From positions 1-64,000 of IMG/VR virus record IMGVR_UViG_3300042896_000052: a stretch of DNA of 64,000 bases. The stretch is one strand, 5' to 3'. Below, in pieces: positions 17,239 through 23,518 of this stretch (positions are counted from its first letter, which is position 1; each line of letters begins with the position of its first letter). Below the pieces are notes generated by a model. That model worked only from the letters and a program-made list of their open reading frames with translations, was not told the origin of the DNA and ran no database searches. Position numbers and translations under genes: made by a program. This DNA is from a virus.

Positions 17239-17504
17239 TACTTAGTCCACCAATGTATGAGTTGCATTGCCCCAGCGCCAACGGTGCCCGCAGCACCACC
17301 AATAATCATCAACACTCTCCAGCCCCCTTTGGCTTCGGATAGGGTGACGTTAATATCTGTGAGCGTTTTCTGCATAGTCTGCATAGTCTCCAACATCTTG
17401 TCCATGTCCTCTTGGATATGGCGGATATCAGAAGCGTGCGTGGCTATCTCTCGAACCATATCAAGCTCAGCGCGTCGGTCGTTTCCATTGCGGTCGTCAG
17501 CCAT
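17238..17504 (-). CDS. Coiled-coil single-TM protein (holin- or XhlA-like)
   Basis: This 88-residue protein has a long amphipathic coiled-coil N-terminal two thirds (IATHASDIRHIQEDMDKMLE, TMQTMQKTLTDINVTL). It is followed by one C-terminal TM helix (WRVLMIIGGAAGTVGAGAMQ) and a short WWTK tail. This is the layout of XhlA/hemolysin-type membrane proteins encoded by phages. It lies far from the lysis cassette, among neck genes. It could be a second holin, an antiholin or a membrane-docking virion protein. Confidence 0.6.
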   Translation of the reverse strand: MADDRNGNDRRAELDMVREIATHASDIRHIQEDMDKMLETMQTMQKTLTDINVTLSEAKGGWRVLMIIGGAAGTVGAGAMQLIHWWTK

Positions 17505-17505
17505 T

Positions 17506-17760
17506 TCAGCACTTCCATCTAGCTAGTGACGCAGCTTTGCGTGTTGGTTTACCTTTTTCGTCCTTCATCGGGCCGGGCATACCGGACATACGAGCGCAGA
17601 ACGAATCTTTACGAGCGCCACCTTGGGGCTGAGGAGCCTTTAGTTTGCTACCCGTGGCTGCATTGTATTTGGCACGGCCTTTGGCGGTCAAACCCGCCCC
17701 TTTGGAGACAGGTAACTTCTCGCCACGCCCGACTGCAAGGGAGGGGGTTTTCTTAGCCAT
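17506..17760 (-). CDS. DUF6321-like basic protein
   Basis: This 84-residue basic protein begins MAKKTPSLAVGRGEKLPVSK and continues AGLTAKGRAKYNAATGSKLK, ending RKDSFCARMSGMPGPMKD..RKAASLARWKC. The GLTAKGRAKYN, SFCARMSGMPGPM and C-terminal ARWKC elements match the DUF6321 family of small phage proteins encoded in virion modules. Function of the family is not established. Its 5' end has a truncated duplicate at 18037-18132. It overlaps the next upstream gene by 8 bp. Confidence 0.75.
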   Translation of the reverse strand: MAKKTPSLAVGRGEKLPVSKGAGLTAKGRAKYNAATGSKLKAPQPQGGARKDSFCARMSGMPGPMKDEKGKPTRKAASLARWKC

Positions 17761-18034
17761 GAAATACGTTCACCGTGGTTGCGGCAGAGGTGGTGACGTA
17801 GATTCCGTTTGTAGCTAAAACGCCCTCGCCGGGAATAGTTATAGAAATCGTACCAATAACAGCCAATGCCGTGAAATTAAATAGCCCCGCACCGCCTGCG
17901 CCATCTGTAACTACAACAGTTCCGCCAGAAGGATAGCTAATAACAAGCCCTTTTAACCGTGTCCGACCTGCAAACACAGTTGTAGTTGCACCAGCGGGGC
18001 AATAGCCTGACTTTACGTCTGTTTGCATACCCAT
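17753..18034 (-). CDS. Small beta-rich virion protein
   Basis: This 93-residue protein starts at the ATG at 18034, preceded by AAGGGG, rather than at the longer in-frame start at 18199 that would run through the neighbouring gene. Sequence: MGMQTDVKSGYCPAGATTTV ... followed by Gly/Thr/Val-rich beta strands, ending TTVNVFHG. It resembles small beta-sandwich decoration or head-fibre proteins. It follows a hairpin-RBS element (18040-18069) that is duplicated at 19299-19328. Confidence 0.65.
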   Translation of the reverse strand: MGMQTDVKSGYCPAGATTTVFAGRTRLKGLVISYPSGGTVVVTDGAGGAGLFNFTALAVIGTISITIPGEGVLATNGIYVTTSAATTVNVFHG

Positions 18035-18036
18035 AA

Positions 18037-18132
18037 TCAATCCCCTTGAAAATAGGGGCCGAAGCCCCCTTTGGAGACAGGTAGCTTTTCGCCACGTCCA
18101 ACGGCAAGAGAGGGGGTTTTCTTGGTTGCCAT
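18037..18132 (-). pseudogene. Truncated duplicate of the DUF6321-like gene
   Basis: The minus-strand frame from the ATG at 18132 reads MATKKTPSLAVGRGEKLPVSK and then GGFGPYFQGD followed by TGA. The first 21 residues nearly copy the start of the gene at 17506-17760 (MAKKTPSLAVGRGEKLPVSK). The last residues come from reading through a duplicated hairpin. It is a 5' fragment of a gene copy, probably left by recombination at the G-rich junction (CAAAGGGGGC). A 31-residue peptide could still be made. Confidence 0.75.
18040..18069 (-). terminator. Hairpin plus RBS element, copy 1
   Basis: On the minus strand GGGGC-TTCG-GCCCC followed by TATTTTC forms a tetraloop terminator-like hairpin, directly followed by the AAGGGG ribosome binding site of the gene ending at 17753. 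The 30-base string is identical to 19299-19328. It may act as a leaky terminator or as a 5' mRNA-stabilising hairpin. Confidence 0.7.
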
Positions 18133-18134
18133 GA

Positions 18135-18734
18135 TTAGCCGACCTGAATAACTGAAAGAATAACACCAGCGGCTGCTGGATGGATCGGTGTAACTGCACT
18201 TGCAGGAAACGTTACGACATACGCTTCGCCATCAACGTTATGCCAGAAAAACTCAAAGTATCCTGCTGCCGCAAACTGGAAGGTGTACTGCACCGCTAAA
18301 ATTGCGTGACCTTCTCGGTTGCCCTTTTTTACTGGAACAGCGATAACACTTGCCGATCCAACAGCAGCTACACCATTGACAACAGGCCACAGCGTAAAGT
18401 CATCGTAGTTAGCCGCAGCGTTAGCTAACTGAAGGCTAATAAGTATGCTGTAAACACCAGCACTTGTCATGGAAATACGATTACCAACTCTAGTTACACC
18501 CTGCGTGAAGTCAGTAGTATTGATACGAAGCTGCGTTACCGCATTTGCCGCAGCGGTTTGGGCAGCGCCAATGTCTTGGAACGCGCCGTAGTTTTGGAAT
18601 ACATCAATTGCGTACTGCCCAATTGCAGTAATAGTGGATTTAACGTTAGCCCCACCCTGAACCAAAGGAACAAGTTCTGCGCCAGTTAACGGCGTGGTAG
18701 CCGTTGGCATTGCTGAAATTTTTTGATCCGCCAT
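18135..18734 (-). CDS. Jelly-roll/C1q-like appendage or head-fibre protein
   Basis: This 199-residue protein starts MADQKISAMPTATTPLTGAE, the N-terminal anchor common to phage head-fibre and tail-fibre proteins. After a short linker comes a 130-residue beta-rich domain (TRVGNRISMTSAGVYSILIS, AILAVQYTFQFAAAGYFEFF) with the look of a C1q/TNF-type jelly roll. Position downstream of the capsid gene suggests a capsid fibre or decoration. Family call is by pattern. Confidence 0.65.
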   Translation of the reverse strand: MADQKISAMPTATTPLTGAELVPLVQGGANVKSTITAIGQYAIDVFQNYGAFQDIGAAQTAAANAVTQLRINTTDFTQGVTRVGNRISMTSAGVYSILISLQLANAAANYDDFTLWPVVNGVAAVGSASVIAVPVKKGNREGHAILAVQYTFQFAAAGYFEFFWHNVDGEAYVVTFPASAVTPIHPAAAGVILSVIQVG

Positions 18735-18985
18735 TATGAAGACTCCAATATCATTTTGTCGCCTGACTCTTGCAAGACGTAAGTAGTGACAGGGCCAGCG
18801 CCATCTGTCTCATCGGCAATGTACGATTTAACGACTGCGGTAACACCGTACCTGTCTACAACACCATCATTACCAACATCATCACCGGGGACGCCACCAA
18901 TAACATTGGCTGCACTAACGTCCAAAGCAAACCCATCGCTAGTCTGAGCTTGATTTGCAACACCTGTGTAGCCAACGTAAGGCAT
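18734..18985 (-). CDS. Small virion-region protein, unknown
   Basis: This 83-residue acidic protein (MPYVGYTGVANQAQTSDGFA) has VPGDDVGNDGVVDRYG in the middle and ends QESGDKMILESS. It has Asp/Gly-rich loops that might bind metal, but no recognised domain. The 1-bp overlap with genes on either side places it firmly in the operon. Probably a minor head protein; function unknown. Confidence 0.6.
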   Translation of the reverse strand: MPYVGYTGVANQAQTSDGFALDVSAANVIGGVPGDDVGNDGVVDRYGVTAVVKSYIADETDGAGPVTTYVLQESGDKMILESS

Positions 18986-19293
18986 TAAGCAACTCCGGCC
19001 TGAATCAGTGTCATCGCAGCAGTGCCCGCACCCGCCGTGACCAAAACCTTAATCGCTGCAACTGGGAAAGCGTAGTTGCCATCCTGATTGTCCGACTTAG
19101 CTGCAATCGTGGGGTGTGAGAACCACACAGGCGAAGCCACGGTCTGTGGGTTGTCAAAAGTATGCTGTACGGTGTACGTTACTGTGCCCGTAGCTACCAC
19201 ACCAAAACCCACATTGAAGGGGCTGATGTACAAATCCATTGGCAGGACGTTACTGGAGCCAGTACCCGTCTTGGTTGCAATTTGTTGACGCAT
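18985..19293 (-). CDS. Small beta-rich virion protein
   Basis: This 102-residue protein (MRQQIATKTGTGSSNVLPMD ... VTYTVQHTFDN) is predicted beta-rich, ending AGTAAMTLIQAGVA. The segment GVVATGTVTYTVQHTFD is typical of small phage head or tail beta-sandwich proteins. Its RBS (AAGGGG) is part of the duplicated hairpin element at 19299-19328. Function inferred from context only. Confidence 0.65.
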   Translation of the reverse strand: MRQQIATKTGTGSSNVLPMDLYISPFNVGFGVVATGTVTYTVQHTFDNPQTVASPVWFSHPTIAAKSDNQDGNYAFPVAAIKVLVTAGAGTAAMTLIQAGVA

Positions 19294-19298
19294 GATTA

Positions 19299-19328
19299 AT
19301 CCCCTTGAAAATAGGGGCCGAAGCCCCC
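19299..19328 (-). terminator. Hairpin plus RBS element, copy 2
   Basis: The 30-base string is identical to 18040-18069: minus strand GGGGC-TTCG-GCCCC-TATTTTC followed by an AAGGGG RBS 5-6 bases before the start codon at 19293. It lies in a clean 43-bp intergenic gap after the gene at 19337-19801, so this copy is probably the original. Confidence 0.7.
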
Positions 19329-19336
19329 GAGATTAA

Positions 19337-19801
19337 TTAGGCAGTTGCTTGTACGCCAGAACCACTAGAGTCCCGAACCACGTAAGCAACAAGCACCGTG
19401 ACCGCACCAGTAACCGAAGTACCAGTAGCAGTGAAAGTGATTGCCGCATCGGTAGAACCGACGTTAGCTTGGGTAGGCGTGAAGGTGGCAGCGACGGTCA
19501 CGGGGTATGTGCCGGCCGCAGTGATGGTGGTAGCAGCAGCTACGTCAACACCCGCAATGGTAGCTTTGAGCGTTGTAGCTGAAGCAAACAAGGTAGTGGT
19601 CAAGAACTGAACCGAAGTAACCAGAGCGCCAGCAGGGATGAAACCCAGTGTGCCAGTCAAACCAGCTACTTGTGCAGCGGTCAGATTGAAGGTTTGGGCA
19701 ACGATAGCTGCACCGGTATTACGGACAGTACCAGCAGTGGTGCCAGTAGTGTTTTTAACAGTGCCGAGCAGCCAAGGGCCGAGGTGAGTTGCGAATCCCA
19801 T
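19337..19801 (-). CDS. Capsid-proximal beta-rich protein (decoration candidate)
   Basis: This 154-residue protein starts MGFATHLGPWLLGTVKNTTG and is rich in Ala, Thr and Val (TTAGTVRNTGAAIVAQTFNL, TLKATIAGVDVAAATTITAA). It is the first gene after the terminator that follows the capsid gene. The beta-sandwich-like pattern and abundance of hydrophobic small residues fit a capsid decoration or head-fibre protein. No specific family recognised. Confidence 0.65.
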   Translation of the reverse strand: MGFATHLGPWLLGTVKNTTGTTAGTVRNTGAAIVAQTFNLTAAQVAGLTGTLGFIPAGALVTSVQFLTTTLFASATTLKATIAGVDVAAATTITAAGTYPVTVAATFTPTQANVGSTDAAITFTATGTSVTGAVTVLVAYVVRDSSGSGVQATA

Positions 19802-19920
19802 GATGAGTTCCTTACATACAAGATAAGTGCATCAATCGGTATGTCGTCTGCCGGGGACAGTTTGATGCACCGGAAACCCCGGAGTGGTGTCAATATAGCA
19901 CTATTCTTGGGTACGCGCAA

Positions 19921-19948
19921 TAAAAAAGGCTCCCGAAGGAGCCTTTTC
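19921..19948 (-). terminator. Rho-independent terminator after the capsid gene
   Basis: On the minus strand, AAAAGGCTCC-TTCG-GGAGCCTTTT followed by T-rich sequence gives a 10-bp stem with a tetraloop, 17 bp after the capsid stop. It should terminate most transcripts leaving the capsid gene, raising capsid mRNA relative to downstream genes. The stem is A/T-flanked on both sides, so it could also work on the plus strand. Confidence 0.92.
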
Positions 19949-19964
19949 AGTAAGCTACAAGAGC

Positions 19965-20876
19965 TTAAGACGAACCGGGTGAACCGAAGATACCCAACGG
20001 ATCGCTCACTCCAAACGAATAGCGTTCGCGGCTCTTGTATCTCACGTTACCGGTATCAAAATCCCCATCCATAGAATTGCTCAAAGGCATACGGGTGAAG
20101 TGCTTCAAGCCGTTAGGCACGTCAGTCAACAAGAACCAACCGTTTGTGTCGGTCAAGAAGTGATTGACGGTGTAACCCTCGGGGATCGAACCGTTGTTCT
20201 TCAACGCGTTGATATCGTTGTCGGTAGTGCCAACACGGAGGCTGGTTTCCAACAGACGGGTAGCAACGAACTGCAGAGCAGGAGGTACAACCAGTTTGCG
20301 AGGCTTAGCGGCGATCAACAGACCACGCTCATCAGTCCAAGCAGCGATTTGAATAACAGCGTTTTCCAACGAAGTTTCGTTCAAGTCAGCGCCGGTAGTT
20401 GGGCGATTGCTGTTGGTGCCACCGGACACTAAGGGGTGTGCAGTAGAACAAAGAACAACACCGTCACCGTAAGTTGGGCCACCAGTGAACGCGTTGTTCA
20501 GGATGTAGGCAGCTTTAACTTGCTTGGTGTAGGACATAGCACGAGCCAAAGACTTCGTGTAGCGAGCCGAGAGGCTGTCGTACAAGTTATCTTCAACGGC
20601 TTCTTCCGTGATGGAGAAGCCCATTGCGATGGTTTCGTGGTTGTAACGAGCGGTCCATGCTTCTTGTGCATTGTCATAGCTGATGGCAGAGCCTTCATTT
20701 TTGACTGGTGCAGCAGAGAAACCAGACAGTTTCGTCTCTTCTTCAAAGGAACGCTCTGAAGTTTCGGTCTCATAAATCTCTTTATGCTCTTCACCGTAAC
20801 GGGCGTATTCCATGCCGAAAAGGGCATTGAGTCCGGGGAGAAGTTCTTTAAGTAGTTGTGCGCGTGAAATAGCCAT
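19965..20876 (-). CDS. Major capsid protein
   Basis: This 303-residue protein is encoded between the scaffold/decoration genes and a strong terminator. It begins MAISRAQLLKELLPGLNALF and continues EYARYGEEHKEIYETETSER. A helical spine (YTKSLARAMSYTKQVKAAYI) and beta segments (KPRKLVVPPALQFVATRLLE) fit the HK97-type capsid fold, including the STAHPLVSGG loop seen in Mu gpT-like capsids. Gene order (portal, chaperonin, scaffold, two small genes, this, terminator) supports the call. No protease gene was seen, so maturation cleavage is uncertain. Confidence 0.85.
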   Translation of the reverse strand: MAISRAQLLKELLPGLNALFGMEYARYGEEHKEIYETETSERSFEEETKLSGFSAAPVKNEGSAISYDNAQEAWTARYNHETIAMGFSITEEAVEDNLYDSLSARYTKSLARAMSYTKQVKAAYILNNAFTGGPTYGDGVVLCSTAHPLVSGGTNSNRPTTGADLNETSLENAVIQIAAWTDERGLLIAAKPRKLVVPPALQFVATRLLETSLRVGTTDNDINALKNNGSIPEGYTVNHFLTDTNGWFLLTDVPNGLKHFTRMPLSNSMDGDFDTGNVRYKSRERYSFGVSDPLGIFGSPGSS

Positions 20877-20887
20877 GATCTAGCTCC

Positions 20888-21505
20888 TTAAGCGACGGCC
20901 AAGCCGGTAGCGTTGTTGTATTGGTGGATACCGAAATTGATCTTCACAATCACTTCAGAGTACGTAGTACCTGATGGTGCGGTTGCGGGAACAACGTCAA
21001 TAACGCGGACTGGGAACGTAGCGGTCACGGCTGGCGAGGTGCTCAGCACTGAGTAGCTAGAGTTACCTGTGGCAGTAGAACCGGCAGTAGCCAGAATCGA
21101 CATGTTGGTGCCGATAGCGTTCTGAGTCACGGTAGCCATTGTGGTGCCAGTGGAACAAACGGCAACTTGGAACAGGGTATCCGGATCATCAACAACCACG
21201 GCGAAGATTTTGGTCCCCGACTTGATAGCTTGACTAGCTGGGTAAAACTGTTGCTGCTGGATTTGGCCAGTGGAGCTATTGGTGAAACTAACACCGAGGA
21301 ACACGCCACAAGGGGTATTAGCCGTTGTGCCAGTATCTTTCTCGATGGTGCCGCCGATAACGCGCTTAACGAAATCGCCGTAGAAGATGTTAGCGTTATA
21401 ACCGCTAGCAATCTCCATCAAACGGGTTGAACCCGCGAATACTTGTCCGCCGATCAAGTTGACCGGTTTCAGCCCGTATGGGGCTTCTACAGTAGGATAA
21501 GCCAT
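20888..21505 (-). CDS. Head protein upstream of the major capsid (decoration candidate)
   Basis: This 205-residue Thr/Ser/Val/Gly-rich protein begins MAYPTVEAPYGLKPVNLIGG. Beta strands dominate (GDFVKRVIGGTIEKDTG, PCGVFLGVSFTNSSTG, TKIFAVVVDDPDTLFQVAV). It lies 11 bp before the major capsid gene and after the gene at 21523. The start and layout are common for head decoration proteins encoded just upstream of the capsid gene. Role inferred. Confidence 0.7.
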   Translation of the reverse strand: MAYPTVEAPYGLKPVNLIGGQVFAGSTRLMEIASGYNANIFYGDFVKRVIGGTIEKDTGTTANTPCGVFLGVSFTNSSTGQIQQQQFYPASQAIKSGTKIFAVVVDDPDTLFQVAVCSTGTTMATVTQNAIGTNMSILATAGSTATGNSSYSVLSTSPAVTATFPVRVIDVVPATAPSGTTYSEVIVKINFGIHQYNNATGLAVA

Positions 21506-21522
21506 TTAAGACTCCTTAAAAG

Positions 21523-21975
21523 TTAAATACCTTTACCGAAACTAACCTTTGTAGACCGCTCTTTGAAGAGGGGCATACGCGGATCATTTTCACGCATGAA
21601 GCTGTTGTCTACAGATTCCATCTGCGTATTAGCCAAATTACGGTAATGCGCGTCACGTTGCTCTGTAAACTCCACAGGTGTTTTGCAAAGAAGCAGGCCA
21701 CCAATCTCAACGCTGTCGGGGAACTGGTTTTTAACAGAACTCATCAAGCGAATCTCTGGGTGATCTGATGCCTTTACAGGCTCCCAACCCTCACGGAATT
21801 TCGATGAAATATTAAGCGCATCGGCGTTGTTCAGAGTACTGAGTCGAATCCAGCGAAACGCATACCCCGGTTCCGGACTCGGATCGGGGAGAAGCTGGGG
21901 TGGAGTCCACTTTACAGGGCGCTCCATTTTTGCTCGGGTATCAAGTTCTCTTGGGGTACGTTCAATAGTTGCCAT
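21523..21975 (-). CDS. Head-region protein, unknown
   Basis: This 150-residue charged protein (MATIERTPRELDTRAKMERP) has YAFRWIRLSTLNNADALNIS in the middle and ends PLFKERSTKVSFGKGI. It sits 2 bp from the scaffold gene, between scaffold and decoration genes. The segment RDAHYRNLANTQMESVDNSF looks helical. Probably assembly-related. No recognised family. Confidence 0.65.
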   Translation of the reverse strand: MATIERTPRELDTRAKMERPVKWTPPQLLPDPSPEPGYAFRWIRLSTLNNADALNISSKFREGWEPVKASDHPEIRLMSSVKNQFPDSVEIGGLLLCKTPVEFTEQRDAHYRNLANTQMESVDNSFMRENDPRMPLFKERSTKVSFGKGI

Positions 21976-21977
21976 AA

Positions 21978-22925
21978 TTATTTCCTCATTTCTTCCGCAA
22001 CCTTACGAGCATAGAGTTCCAAAGGAACCCCGAGCCGCTTGGCGATGTTCACCTGCGTTTGTGTCAGTACGACCTTTCGGGGAGCAGTACTTCGCGTTGC
22101 CGGTGCAACCACGTTCTGTTTAGCAGTGCGTTGAGATGGAGCATCAACGGTGTCCTCTGAGTCGAACTTCTCAGGAAACACTTTGCGCATTCGCGCATTC
22201 ACTTGGTCATAATAACCGTCGGATTTAGGATCGACTCCTGACTTAACCAGTTTGTTGTGAAGCCCTAGAGCAAAACTGGTCATCTCATCATCATCCCCAA
22301 ACCACTTATTCTTGGCTTGCCAACTTGTTGCTTTTTCGTCAACAGGTGTGGCTTGCGAAGCGTTACTGGGTTTTACCACATCTTCGACGGGTTGTACAGC
22401 GGCCGGCTTGAAATTTGCTACGCGATCGGACTTTATTTTTGCCGCCGTCATATTTTCTTGCGCAGTCACTAGCGCGTCGGAGTCTCCAGCCTCGTAGGCT
22501 TCCTTGTACTGACGCTTTGCAACTTCCATCTCGCTGGCAACTACCTTCTTAGCCTGCTCCAATAGCGCTTGCTGACCTTGATTCAAGGAACCCTGCAGGC
22601 GACGGTTCTCTTCTACAACCGTTTGGGCTACGCGGAGAGCTTCTTCCTTCTCGCGCATGGCAGTTTCTTTAGCACGTCGCTCGTCGTGGTAGCCCTTAGT
22701 AAAGTGCTTGATACGCGTGCGGGCGCTTTCGGAGTACGAGTCGAGCTCTTCGGCCGTCGGATCGGCCGGGGCGTTAGCGGCCGGCGTACGGTTGCGGTCC
22801 CGCTCGGGGGTGTCGTCAACAACCTCAATCTCTGGCTCAGGATCTACAACGCGTCCGCCAGCCCGTGGGTTCTTGGCTTCAACTTCATCCGGAAACTCAA
22901 ATTCAGTTTTTTCAAATTCAGCCAT
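21978..22925 (-). CDS. Scaffold protein
   Basis: This 315-residue highly charged protein has an acidic N-terminus (EFEFPDEVEAKNPRAGG, PEPEIEVVDDTPERDR) and a long coiled coil at about residues 70-150 (MREKEEALRVAQTVVEENRR). A basic C-terminus (KVVLTQTQVNIAKRLGVPLE followed by LYARKVAEEMRK) is the typical capsid-binding end of scaffolds. Placement between chaperonin and capsid genes is decisive for the call. It would direct procapsid assembly and leave or be degraded before packaging. Confidence 0.85.
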   Translation of the reverse strand: MAEFEKTEFEFPDEVEAKNPRAGGRVVDPEPEIEVVDDTPERDRNRTPAANAPADPTAEELDSYSESARTRIKHFTKGYHDERRAKETAMREKEEALRVAQTVVEENRRLQGSLNQGQQALLEQAKKVVASEMEVAKRQYKEAYEAGDSDALVTAQENMTAAKIKSDRVANFKPAAVQPVEDVVKPSNASQATPVDEKATSWQAKNKWFGDDDEMTSFALGLHNKLVKSGVDPKSDGYYDQVNARMRKVFPEKFDSEDTVDAPSQRTAKQNVVAPATRSTAPRKVVLTQTQVNIAKRLGVPLELYARKVAEEMRK

Positions 22926-22935
22926 GATTTTCTCC

Positions 22936-23337
22936 TTAGACGCGGGTCAAGCCGCGAGGATCTTCCACAACAGCTTCGATGGAATCATCATTAATGATTC
23001 GCATTTCCCGGCCGTGAATCTTGAACCGGGTACCCGAGTTGGGGCGCACGATCACAAAATCACCAACAGCACACGACGGTCCGGATGGGAATCGCTTCTC
23101 ATCTTTGAATGCGTCAGGGCCGATTTTTGCCACAAACAGAATTGGGGAAAGCAATTCTTCGTAGTTGACGGTGTTACCCGCTTTTAGAATCCCACTCTCG
23201 TAGGCTTCATTGGCTTCAGGCAAGATGCACAGGATGTGGTACGTCTTGGGTTCTGGAACCTGTTTCGCTTTTTCCTCGTCTGATTTATTCAGTACCCCAG
23301 AGAGGTCTACCGCAGAAACGTCAAATTTACTCATCAT
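22936..23337 (-). CDS. GroES-like co-chaperonin (gp31-type)
   Basis: This 133-residue protein fits the GroES 10-kDa chaperonin fold. It has a core strand YHILCILPEANE and a mobile-loop-like segment YESGILKAG (compare the hydrophobic tripeptide loop that binds GroEL). Then come ILFVAKIGPDAF and the signature C-terminal barrel CAVGDFVIVRPNSGTRFKIH followed by GREMRIINDDSIEAVVED. It should pair with host GroEL to fold the capsid protein, as T4 gp31 does. The ATG at 23337 is preferred to a TTG at 23349. It is encoded between portal and scaffold, consistent with a capsid-folding role. Longer than GroES (97) because of N-terminal and loop insertions. Confidence 0.8.
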   Translation of the reverse strand: MMSKFDVSAVDLSGVLNKSDEEKAKQVPEPKTYHILCILPEANEAYESGILKAGNTVNYEELLSPILFVAKIGPDAFKDEKRFPSGPSCAVGDFVIVRPNSGTRFKIHGREMRIINDDSIEAVVEDPRGLTRV

Positions 23338-23518
23338 TGAATCTTTCAAGTTTTTGTCGCAGGTCTTCTAAATCACGTTTTGCGAGGCCGAGACCGTGAA
23401 TGACCCCGCAAATTCTTTGGTACTCACCAAAGTCCTTACAACTACCACGCGTCAGCGCGGCAGTCATGCTCATTACATGCTCGTGGTTCTTTTGTTCGAG
23501 CAAGTCAATTTCTGTCAT
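23327..23518 (-). CDS. Small helical protein between portal and chaperonin
   Basis: This 63-residue helical protein (MTEIDLLEQKNHEHVMSMTA) has CKDFGEYQRICGVIHGLG in the middle and ends RDLEDLRQKLERFNDE. It overlaps the portal gene by 4 bp and the chaperonin start by about 11 bp. All-helical and charged. The size and place resemble small head-assembly or portal-associated proteins. No function recognised. Confidence 0.7.
   Translation of the reverse strand: MTEIDLLEQKNHEHVMSMTAALTRGSCKDFGEYQRICGVIHGLGLAKRDLEDLRQKLERFNDE

Noticed and set aside
19681-19920. Minus-strand frame between the capsid gene and the 19337 gene
   Set aside because: It overlaps the real gene start in another frame and the terminator; composition is not protein-like and no RBS is seen.
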